5,308 nt of DNA from Sedimentisphaerales bacterium. GTDB taxonomy: Bacteria; Planctomycetota; Phycisphaerae; Sedimentisphaerales; SM23-30. The notes below the pieces were generated by a model that saw only the letters and a program-made list of their open reading frames with translations, made no database searches and had not been told where the DNA came from. This document shows, piece after piece, positions 1 through 5,308 of the stretch (position 1 is its first letter; the number at the start of each line of letters is the position of its first letter). Location of the stretch: assembly GCA_030636065.1 (NCBI GenBank), contig DAOVXR010000139.1:1-5308 (forward strand), given 5' to 3'. The position numbers and the translations under genes were made by a program.

Positions 1-365
1 TTCACAAATCCGGCATCGGATTCAATTGTGGGCCGACACGCGAGAAATTAGAGATTATCTGTGAGTTGGTTGAGCAAAACCTCGAGCTGGCGGAAAATTG
101 CAACAGGCAGGATAAATTTCGGCCTTGCGCCGCTTCCTATCTGCGCCGACTCATACGCAGTTGTCTCTTCGATCATACATTGGCGCCAGGTATTAAAAAG
201 ATACCAGAGCGTTTCCAGTACCTGTTCCATCCGGGTTACAAATCAATGATAGCGATACTGACCTGTTTCCCACGGGTTACCGCAACATTATTACATCTTA
301 TTTCCAGAATCGTAAGGATGCTGAACCTGCGACGACGCGTGGTGCCGCGGCCTGTGAAGAAGTAG
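1..365 (+). CDS. C-terminal part of an unidentified protein (5' end outside window)
   Basis: The frame whose codons begin at position 3 is open for 120 sense codons from the window edge to a TAG at 363-365, so this is the 3' end of a gene starting upstream. A TTG at 66 could serve as a start but nothing requires it, because the frame is open before it. I do not recognise the product. The early part is mixed and polar, with helix-like stretches (EKLEIICELVEQNLELAEN), a Cys-containing segment and YLRRLIRSCLF. Near the end a hydrophobic stretch, about residues 80-105 of the visible part (MIAILTCFPRVTATLLHLIS), is followed by a basic tail rich in Arg and Lys. This could be a membrane-associated or amphipathic C-terminus. 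It faces the glycosyltransferase operon tail-to-tail, so it is a separate transcription unit. A role in glycan synthesis is only a guess from position. The open length argues for a real gene; the function is unknown. Confidence 0.6.
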   Translation, partial: HKSGIGFNCGPTREKLEIICELVEQNLELAENCNRQDKFRPCAASYLRRLIRSCLFDHTLAPGIKKIPERFQYLFHPGYKSMIAILTCFPRVTATLLHLISRIVRMLNLRRRVVPRPVKK

Positions 366-404
366 AGGGCAGAGGGTGGAGAGTCAAGGGTAGGGAGTGG
401 GGAG
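363..404 (-). terminator. Possible Rho-dependent terminator region (C-rich, G-poor) after the glycosyltransferase operon
   Basis: Read on the minus strand just downstream of the TAA at 422-424, these 42 nt contain 24 C and only 2 G, with many pyrimidine-C steps. A C-rich, G-poor bubble is the known signature of a Rho utilisation site. No good GC hairpin followed by a U tract is visible on either strand in the gap, so an intrinsic terminator is not supported. The call is inferred from composition and position. The same bias could simply reflect the heptamer repeat. Confidence 0.3.
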
Positions 405-406
405 CT
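365..406. repeat. Degenerate 7-bp tandem repeat, six units
   Basis: Six consecutive heptamers start at 365, 372, 379, 386, 393 and 400 on the plus strand. Unit position 3 is G in all six and position 5 is G in all six. Position 1 is G in five of six, positions 2 and 4 are always purine, and position 6 is always pyrimidine (T in four, C in two). Position 7 is variable. The consensus is about GAGGGTG, with GRGAGYN variants. The first unit overlaps the last base of the upstream TAG stop. The array fills most of the 56-bp gap between two convergent genes. It resembles in form the short tandemly repeated heptamers known from cyanobacterial intergenic DNA, but I do not claim the same family. Low-complexity purine drift is the alternative explanation. 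Confidence 0.5.
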
Positions 407-421
407 TGGCCTTCTTTTCGG

Positions 422-1534
422 TTAAATACGTTCATTGTCGTTCAGCAGTTCGACATATGTATTTTCGATAGCCTTGATGTGCTTTGGGACAGAAAAATTC
501 TCACAATAACACAAGGCCGCCTCCGTCAATTGGTCGCACATCTCACGATTATCGGCAAGTCTTTCGATACTGTACGCGATCTCTTTCGGGATGTTATCAG
601 CAGGTACCAGTGCGGTTTCTTCGTTAGATACGAGTTCCGCCAGACCGTCCGCTGCCGAACAGACCAGCGGGATTTTCATGCTCATATATTCCAGGGCCAC
701 AATACCGAACGGCTCCTGTCGGGATGGAATTACGCCGATGTCGAAAGCGTTCATAACCTCGGAAACATTTTCGCGAAAACCGAGAAATCTAACGCAATCG
801 GTAATGCCCAATCGCTCCGCCAGAGCCTCAAGAAAACAACGCTGAGGTCCCTCGCCCAGCATAATCAGCAGGTAACGCGGAGACTTTTTCAACAGCACTG
901 ACATGGCCTCAATCAACAGGTCCGGCCCTTTAACAGTATGAAGGCGCCCGATAAAACCAATAACTATATCCCGCGGCTCGATTGCCAGTTGGTTTCGGAT
1001 ACGCTGCCGTGCCTGCCGGTCGGGCGTAAAGGTCTCTAAATCCACAGCATTGTATATTATCCTGATCCGATTGGGATTTACTTTTATTCTATTGATCAGG
1101 CAATCGGCGGTAGCATGTGAATTCGCGATGATGAGCGACGCGCGGTGATGGAGCAGCCGTAAAAAAAACCTGTATATCGATGCCTTTATGCCTTTGCGAA
1201 AAACAGGGCCATGCTCATGAACGATAACTCGCACTTTGCTGAAATAGCCTGCCAGCAGACCACCGAGGATCGGTTTTTCCAGATGGGCATGGATAATATC
1301 GATGTGATATTTTTTGCACAGACGCAAAATGGTCAGAAATTTGCGAGGATCGTAATTTCGGTAAGGCAATTTTATTACATTACCTCGTATTGGTATGTCG
1401 ATGTCCCGGCTCCTGAGCGGATAGACGAAAGTTTCAATTTTTCCGCAGTCGGCGTTTTCGGTTAAATATTTAACGGAAACCTGAGCGCCGCCCAGTTTAA
1501 GACTACCGATAAGATGCAATACTCTTATAGTCAT
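422..1534 (-). CDS. Glycosyltransferase family 4 (GT-B fold), last gene of the operon
   Basis: This 370-residue protein should transfer a sugar from a nucleotide-activated donor to a glycan or lipid-linked acceptor at the cytoplasmic face of the membrane, usually with retention of configuration. The N-terminal Rossmann domain opens with RVLHLIGSLKLGGAQ (GGAQ loop at 15-18) and carries IIHAHLE (80-86) and HEHG (106-109). The C-terminal donor domain shows IGFIGRLHTVKGP (Arg197, Lys202), GEGP (227-230) and an intact EX7E motif, EPFGIVALE (Glu274 and Glu282). The length is normal for the family. I chose the ATG at 1534 because the protein then begins MTIRVLHLIG, the usual family start, and a GTGAG sits 7 nt upstream. 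A TTG at 1561 would add nine residues and overlap the preceding gene by 26 bp, which is less likely. It begins 1 bp after the preceding stop, so translation is probably coupled. Coding includes a run of eight T at 1161-1168. Sugar and acceptor specificity cannot be told. Confidence 0.93.
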   Translation of the reverse strand: MTIRVLHLIGSLKLGGAQVSVKYLTENADCGKIETFVYPLRSRDIDIPIRGNVIKLPYRNYDPRKFLTILRLCKKYHIDIIHAHLEKPILGGLLAGYFSKVRVIVHEHGPVFRKGIKASIYRFFLRLLHHRASLIIANSHATADCLINRIKVNPNRIRIIYNAVDLETFTPDRQARQRIRNQLAIEPRDIVIGFIGRLHTVKGPDLLIEAMSVLLKKSPRYLLIMLGEGPQRCFLEALAERLGITDCVRFLGFRENVSEVMNAFDIGVIPSRQEPFGIVALEYMSMKIPLVCSAADGLAELVSNEETALVPADNIPKEIAYSIERLADNREMCDQLTEAALCYCENFSVPKHIKAIENTYVELLNDNERI

Positions 1535-1535
1535 T

Positions 1536-2651
1536 TTATGGCTCACAGACAAATCGGGCAAAGATGGTTTTGTACCGCTCGATTATCTTTTTTATATCGT
1601 GATGGTCTTCCACATATTTACGTCCGTTTCGGCCCGGTTCCATATAGCAGTCGTCGGCCAAAAGGTGTTTGACTGCCTCGCGCATCCGGGCAAACCGGCC
1701 GCCGCAACTTATACCGCAGGAATATTTATCCAGAAACCCGTCCGGGTCAACGCTAAGCGAGACAATAGCCGTGGCCCACTTGCAGGCCTGAATAAAAGTG
1801 TTGGGGAAGCCTTCCGAATCGCTGGTGTTGATTAGTAGCCTGGCCCGCTGGAAATAACCGTCAATTTCATGGAACGGCACACGCTGATGAAACTCAAGGT
1901 TGTCCACCTCTTTAGCCTGCCCGCACAAGTTGTCGTAATTATTGTCACCGGTGGCCCGCTGACAGATCATTACAAATTTTTCATCCGGAAATTCCCGTGC
2001 CAACTTAATAAACCTGTCAGGCCCTTTAACCTTTTCACTGCGGCCCACCCACAACAGGAATTCATGACGCATGCCGGATAATTCGGGCAGACGATGGCCA
2101 TTCGGTATGACAACAGAAGAAACACCGATAGTACGCTGGAGATTGTCCCGGTCCGTATGGTTTTGAGTGAAAACGATCTCGGCCCGGCGCAAGGAACTCG
2201 CAAAGGCCCTGCCGAGAAAAAAATGTTTCTTAAGGTATGTTCCGTTACTCTCCAGCATACTGGCCGTGCGATACATAAAAGCCCGTTCATATTTCCTGCA
2301 AAAACGGGACACCAGCGACACACCGGGCGAAGCCGTCTTTATCAGATAAATATCGGCGTCTGCTCGTTTCAGTACTCGCCAGATATGTCGTGCGCCGGTC
2401 AGGGCGTTTTTTCGGAAATCCAGACTTTTGATAATCGTAACATTCTCGATGGTTTCCATCGCGGCCTGGCCGTAATCGGCGACGATAAAGCTGACATGGA
2501 ATTGTTTGTCCCGGGCCAATTCGGTGGCAAGGTAATACAGGTCCACCTCCGCGCCGCCAAAAACACTCTCCACCCGCTGATTAAACAGCGGATATGCCTT
2601 TGGGGCAACAAAACAAACCTTAATAGTTTTAGGGTTAATATCCGAATTCAC
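1536..2651 (-). CDS. Glycosyltransferase family 4 with an EX7Q variant motif
   Basis: This 371-residue GT-B fold protein is the third minus-strand gene. It probably adds a sugar from an activated donor to the glycan made by this locus, at the cytoplasmic face. The N-terminal domain has KVCFVAPKAYPLF followed by FGGAE (31-35), the nucleotide-domain loop. The C-terminal domain has LLWVGRSEKVKGPDRF (Arg204, Lys209) and NTSDSEGFPNTFIQACKW. In the latter the canonical EX7E pair reads Glu280...Gln288. The SEGFPNTFxQA form recurs in a subgroup of GT4 enzymes of polysaccharide loci, so the enzyme is probably active. The start is GTG at 2651, directly after the TAA of the previous gene and in the same frame. 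No other in-frame ATG, GTG or TTG near it would keep the N-terminal strand. The only upstream Shine-Dalgarno-like sequence is a weak GGGA at 2662-2665, 10 nt away, so translation probably depends on termination of the upstream gene. A run of seven T lies at 2217-2223. Confidence 0.92.
   Translation of the reverse strand: MNSDINPKTIKVCFVAPKAYPLFNQRVESVFGGAEVDLYYLATELARDKQFHVSFIVADYGQAAMETIENVTIIKSLDFRKNALTGARHIWRVLKRADADIYLIKTASPGVSLVSRFCRKYERAFMYRTASMLESNGTYLKKHFFLGRAFASSLRRAEIVFTQNHTDRDNLQRTIGVSSVVIPNGHRLPELSGMRHEFLLWVGRSEKVKGPDRFIKLAREFPDEKFVMICQRATGDNNYDNLCGQAKEVDNLEFHQRVPFHEIDGYFQRARLLINTSDSEGFPNTFIQACKWATAIVSLSVDPDGFLDKYSCGISCGGRFARMREAVKHLLADDCYMEPGRNGRKYVEDHHDIKKIIERYKTIFARFVCEP
1542..1546 (-). 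promoter_or_regulatory. Ribosome binding site (GTGAG) for the last glycosyltransferase
   Basis: GTGAG lies inside the final codons of the preceding gene, 7 nt before the ATG at 1534. It supports that ATG over the TTG at 1561. The match to the anti-Shine-Dalgarno sequence is modest. Confidence 0.4.
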
Positions 2652-3776
2652 TTATTTTTGTTCCCAATTGTCGATCACGTTTTGATATTGATCGAGGTAT
2701 TTCCGTGTTACCGCCGGCCAACCGAACATTTCAGTACGTCGGCGAGCGGCGTATGATAATTTTCGGCGAAGTTCTTCGGAGTCGATAAGTTTTTCTAATT
2801 GTCGGCGAATGGCCGCAGTGTCATGCGGCTCGACGAGCAGGGCGGCCTGGCCGACCACTTCCGGGCAGCCTCCGGCGGTGCTTGTAATAACAGCCATGCC
2901 GGCAGCCATTGCCTCGAGCAGGACAGTAGGAAAATTCTCGGCCTCAGAAGGAAAAATACAAATCGAGCCGGTCTCGAACAACCGCCTGAACCGCTGGTCG
3001 CCTCGATCAAGCCAACCCAGGAAATTTATCGGCGTTTCAGAGCCTTCGGCAATACGTTTCAACTCCGGCAGGAACGGCCCGTCGCCGACAACATTCACCG
3101 TCCAGTCAGGTGCTAACTGTTTAATCGCCTCAATAGCGTATTGAAATCCCTTGCGGGGCAGAAGGCGACTGCATAACAGAATACTTTTTTCTTTAGCGGC
3201 AGGCTCGAACATATCGGTATTAAAGCCGTTTGGTATTACCTTCACATTCGCGTAAGACGCCTGTTTGTGGATCAGACGTTTCAGCGATTCGCTGGGCGAT
3301 ATTATCAGCGGAGTTCGCCGGATAAGGAACCGCCACCCCGGCATCAAAAGTTTGTGCGAAAGCCCGAACCGGTCCGGATTGTAGCCGGGTACGTCACTGC
3401 CGTGGCAGGTTACCAGAAATGGAATACCGGTAATTTTGGAGATAAGCAAGGCCAACGGCTCGGTGGGGAAAATAAAATGGCAGTGGATAACATCATACCA
3501 CACCTGCCGAACCAATTGAAGAACTTTGGGCAGCGCTCCCGGCAGGTAGGTGGCCATTTCATGTATATGGCAAATATCCGGCCTTTTTCGCAGGGCCGGT
3601 GTGCGATATACATTCACTCCGTCGAGACACTCGAAGTCAGGCAGGTTGTCATAAGCCATAGTAACCACATCGACATGATGGCCGAATTTGACCAACTGCC
3701 GGCACAGTTCGAGCGTAACCGGTCCGGCCCCGCCGCCTACGGGGGGAAACTCATAATTGAGCATGAGAATCTTCAT
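2652..3776 (-). CDS. Glycosyltransferase family 4 (GT-B fold)
   Basis: This 374-residue protein is a typical full-length GT4 retaining glycosyltransferase, predicted to work on an activated sugar donor in surface polysaccharide or glycoconjugate assembly. The N-terminal domain starts MKILMLNYEFPPVGGGAG, with the Gly-rich loop at 14-18. It continues with DVIHCHFIFP (95-104) and VTCHGSDVPGY (122-132). The C-terminal domain has LLCSRLLPRKGF (Arg204, Lys209), VVGDGPF (229-235) and the EX7E motif AENFPTVLLEAM (Glu280 and Glu288), then the TSTAGGCPEVV loop. Two ATG codons lie two codons apart, at 3782 and 3776. I chose 3776 because AAGGA at 3786-3790 is 9 nt from it but only 3 nt from the first, and because MKIL is the common family start. 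The first ATG would give MF in addition. It follows the GT39-like gene by 14 bp and ends directly against the next gene. Confidence 0.93.
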   Translation of the reverse strand: MKILMLNYEFPPVGGGAGPVTLELCRQLVKFGHHVDVVTMAYDNLPDFECLDGVNVYRTPALRKRPDICHIHEMATYLPGALPKVLQLVRQVWYDVIHCHFIFPTEPLALLISKITGIPFLVTCHGSDVPGYNPDRFGLSHKLLMPGWRFLIRRTPLIISPSESLKRLIHKQASYANVKVIPNGFNTDMFEPAAKEKSILLCSRLLPRKGFQYAIEAIKQLAPDWTVNVVGDGPFLPELKRIAEGSETPINFLGWLDRGDQRFRRLFETGSICIFPSEAENFPTVLLEAMAAGMAVITSTAGGCPEVVGQAALLVEPHDTAAIRRQLEKLIDSEELRRKLSYAARRRTEMFGWPAVTRKYLDQYQNVIDNWEQK

Positions 3777-3785
3777 AAACATGCT

Positions 3786-3790
3786 TCCTT
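3786..3790 (-). promoter_or_regulatory. Ribosome binding site (AAGGA) deciding between two ATG starts
   Basis: AAGGA on the minus strand is preceded by an A/T-rich stretch that includes the stop of the upstream gene. It lies 9 nt from the ATG at 3776 and 3 nt from the ATG at 3782. Normal spacing favours 3776. It is the best ribosome binding site visible at a junction in this operon. Confidence 0.6.
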
Positions 3791-5308
3791 TTATTTTTTA
3801 TACTTAAAGACAAACATGTGCGAACGACGGGGCAGTAGATTATAGTTATTCATTACGAACTCTCGCAGTGGGAACATCGCCTCGTGACGGCGGCTTTCAC
3901 GCTGAGCAAGTTCGCGGGCCTTGTCCGCCGAGAGTGGGCCGCCGGCGTGACTCCTGTCCGTCAGTACAAGAAAAGAACTCTGTTCGACCTGTGAAAGGTT
4001 TAACTTACGGAACTTTTGCCACTCGTCAGGTGTCAGAAAATATTTATTTGTGATTGGCCAGCCACTGTGAAACAAAAATTGAAACATACCCTGTTTCTCG
4101 TCCCGCCACTGCGGCCACAAATCAAAAACAGGATGCTCATAGAATGGAAAATGAATTTTCCGGGAATCAACGATGAACCGGGGCGGGTTGACTCGCAGTT
4201 GGCTTACCAGCATGTCGATTTTTCTCCGCACAACCTCCGGATTGTCAGAGTGCATATTGCTGTAGGCCGGATAGGTCGCGGGGCAGAATCGTCCGGCCTG
4301 GACGTAAATGCCCGGATACCAGCCCCAGACATAAAGACCGTCGTCCGGTGAGGAATTATCACGGATGTAATGCGCGACCCATTCCCAGTGAGAAACCGCT
4401 CCCTGTTGGCGAACCTGCCGGAGGGTAACAACTTTATTTTTGAAATTTTTGAGATTGTCGCTGTTCCACCAGAAAAACATCACGCCACAAAGCAGAACCA
4501 AAACCACCCAGCGAATTGGCTGAAGGGTTTTCTTTTTAATGAGCAGGTAAGCCGCTATCGCCGGGGCCATAAGCAGACATTTTATAATAAATTGTCCCCA
4601 GTATTTCCCTGCCGTCTCGGCAGTACGCAAAGCAATATACGGCGAATGCTCAGCCGGGATAATCCATGTAAATATCACATTGACGGCTAACCACACCACC
4701 GGCAGCCATAATAAACCGACAGGATTCTTTCGGCAGCGATAAACGACATAGGCGCTTAGCATGGCCGCGGAAGCAGTGAGCGGCAGAAAGTATTCCACAT
4801 AGCTTCGGGGTGAAATCCAGATAAACAACATATCCAGAACCCACCAAAAAGCTATAAGCGATACGAACCGCTCCGCAACGTCAATCTGCGGCAAGTGGTC
4901 CTTTGATCGGATCGCGTAAGCCACCGCCCTGTAAAGGCGCCATAAAACGGCTAATACGCCAAAGCCGATTGGAACCAACAGATAATTGTAATATCTGATT
5001 ACCCAGTCATACTGCGAACGAAAGACCGTGGCCTCGCGACTGCCGGTAATATACTCGCCGGAAGTCGCGGCCAATTTAACAAACCCATTTAAAATGCCAC
5101 GGCCCCTGATCAAAGCCACATTGGCGTAATAAATGAAAGGGATGTCTTTCAGCCAGGGCACCAGTTGCCCCTTCTCCCTGAAAAACAAAGCGACGTAAAG
5201 CGACGTCAGCACAAACACCAGCACCGTTACTCCCAGCAGCACTAATACCAGACGAAGCCTCACCTTGCGCCAATTGATATTACGCAAAATGAACCGGGCG
5301 ACTAAAAA
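3791..5308 (-). CDS. GT39/PMT/ArnT-like membrane glycosyltransferase, C-terminal part (5' end outside window)
   Basis: The frame is open for 505 codons from the window edge to the TAA at 3791-3793. A TTG at 5287 could be read as a start, but codons before it are also open and family members carry more helices upstream, so I treat the gene as cut by the edge. Visible residues, counted from the edge, show about seven membrane segments: roughly 17-42, 107-126, 147-167, 173-191, 198-217, 238-257 and 265-281. A soluble C-terminal domain (about 295-505) follows, with WVAHYIRDNSSPDDGLYVWG, then WYPGIY, NMH and SRKIHFPF. The SPRSYVEYFLPL segment entering a helix and the VWGWYPGIY block fit GT39-type proteins, which transfer a sugar from a polyprenyl-phosphate donor on the outer face of the inner membrane. 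The acidic catalytic residues of that family lie in the first extracytoplasmic loop, which is outside the window, so activity cannot be judged. An uncharacterised multi-spanning protein or an O-antigen ligase/polymerase relative are the alternatives. It is the first visible gene of the operon. Confidence 0.75.
   Translation of the reverse strand, partial: FLVARFILRNINWRKVRLRLVLVLLGVTVLVFVLTSLYVALFFREKGQLVPWLKDIPFIYYANVALIRGRGILNGFVKLAATSGEYITGSREATVFRSQYDWVIRYYNYLLVPIGFGVLAVLWRLYRAVAYAIRSKDHLPQIDVAERFVSLIAFWWVLDMLFIWISPRSYVEYFLPLTASAAMLSAYVVYRCRKNPVGLLWLPVVWLAVNVIFTWIIPAEHSPYIALRTAETAGKYWGQFIIKCLLMAPAIAAYLLIKKKTLQPIRWVVLVLLCGVMFFWWNSDNLKNFKNKVVTLRQVRQQGAVSHWEWVAHYIRDNSSPDDGLYVWGWYPGIYVQAGRFCPATYPAYSNMHSDNPEVVRRKIDMLVSQLRVNPPRFIVDSRKIHFPFYEHPVFDLWPQWRDEKQGMFQFLFHSGWPITNKYFLTPDEWQKFRKLNLSQVEQSSFLVLTDRSHAGGPLSADKARELAQRESRRHEAMFPLREFVMNNYNLLPRRSHMFVFKYKK
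5187..5206. repeat. Perfect 10-bp tandem duplication inside the membrane-protein gene
   Basis: AAAGCGACGT occurs twice with no gap, at 5187-5196 and 5197-5206 on the plus strand. On the coding strand it spells part of LTSLYVALFF in the first visible membrane helix. The unit is not a multiple of three, so gain or loss of one copy would shift the frame. Two copies is the minimum for a tandem repeat and may be chance. Confidence 0.6.

Noticed and set aside
48..230. A 60-codon minus-strand frame and a 62-codon plus frame near the window start
   Set aside because: Both overlap the longer frame that stays open from the window edge to 365, which is a better gene candidate.
357..416. Possible terminator hairpin pairing AAGAAG (357-362) with CTTCTT (411-416)
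   Set aside because: The stem is only 6 A/T-rich pairs with a 48-nt loop and is followed by no clean U tract, so it is too weak to call an intrinsic terminator.
479..901. A 140-codon plus-strand open frame opposite the last glycosyltransferase
   Set aside because: It is a shadow of the EX7E-containing C-terminal domain coding region, with no independent support.
1535..1561. TTG start at 1561 for the last glycosyltransferase
   Set aside because: It would add nine residues before the conserved MTIRVLHLIG start and overlap the preceding gene. The ATG at 1534 has a suitably spaced GTGAG.
2094..2756. A 220-codon plus-strand open frame across the junction of two glycosyltransferase genes
   Set aside because: It lies wholly antisense to two genes with clear GT4 motifs, and its translation shows no recognisable domain. 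Long antisense frames are common opposite coding DNA of this composition.
3267..3845. A 192-codon plus-strand open frame opposite the GT4 gene starting at 3776
   Set aside because: It is antisense to a well-supported gene and to the operon junction. The translation is low-order, with no motif.
5285..5287. TTG at 5287 as the true start of the membrane protein
   Set aside because: The frame stays open to the window edge and no ribosome binding site is evident. GT39-type proteins have a further catalytic membrane domain upstream.
1..5308. CRISPR array, tRNA, rRNA, insertion sequence or riboswitch
   Set aside because: Apart from short gaps, the window is filled with coding sequence. I saw no regularly spaced repeats, transposase motifs, terminal inverted repeats or RNA-gene signatures.

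Overview
This window looks like part of a bacterial chromosome with intermediate GC content, inside a surface-glycan or exopolysaccharide biosynthesis locus. Four tightly packed genes run on the minus strand (transcribed from high to low coordinates). They meet the 3' end of an unidentified plus-strand gene in a tail-to-tail arrangement. The C-terminal style of the membrane protein (a 'YVWGWYPGIY' stretch followed by 'NMH') resembles large GT39-like proteins I associate with Planctomycetota (Phycisphaerae and relatives). That taxonomic guess is from memory and is weak.

Layout: (1) 1-365, plus strand: the last ~120 codons of a gene that begins before the window; product not recognised. (2) 366-421: a convergent intergenic gap holding a degenerate 7-bp tandem repeat. 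It is very G-rich on the plus strand, so it is C-rich and almost G-free in the transcript leaving the minus-strand operon, as expected of a Rho-dependent terminator. (3) 422-1534, 1536-2651 and 2652-3776, minus strand: three successive GT-B fold, GT4-type glycosyltransferases of 370, 371 and 374 residues. (4) 3791-5308, minus strand: the C-terminal 505 residues of a multi-membrane-spanning GT39/PMT/ArnT-like protein whose N-terminus lies beyond the window.

The minus-strand genes almost certainly form one operon. The gap after the membrane protein is 14 bp and contains the ribosome binding site. The next junction has no gap (TAA then GTG, in the same frame), and the last gap is 1 bp (TAA-A-ATG). 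In the likely pathway the three GT4 enzymes transfer sugars from activated donors on the cytoplasmic face. The GT39-like protein would act at the membrane, using a polyprenyl-phosphate-linked sugar. Donors, acceptors and final glycan cannot be read from the sequence.

I see no mobile element, CRISPR array, tRNA or rRNA, and no clear new defence or mobile system. The operon promoter must lie beyond position 5308. The observations most worth checking are the 7-bp array, the single in-frame stop between two glycosyltransferase genes, the unidentified plus-strand protein and a 10-bp tandem duplication in the membrane-protein gene.
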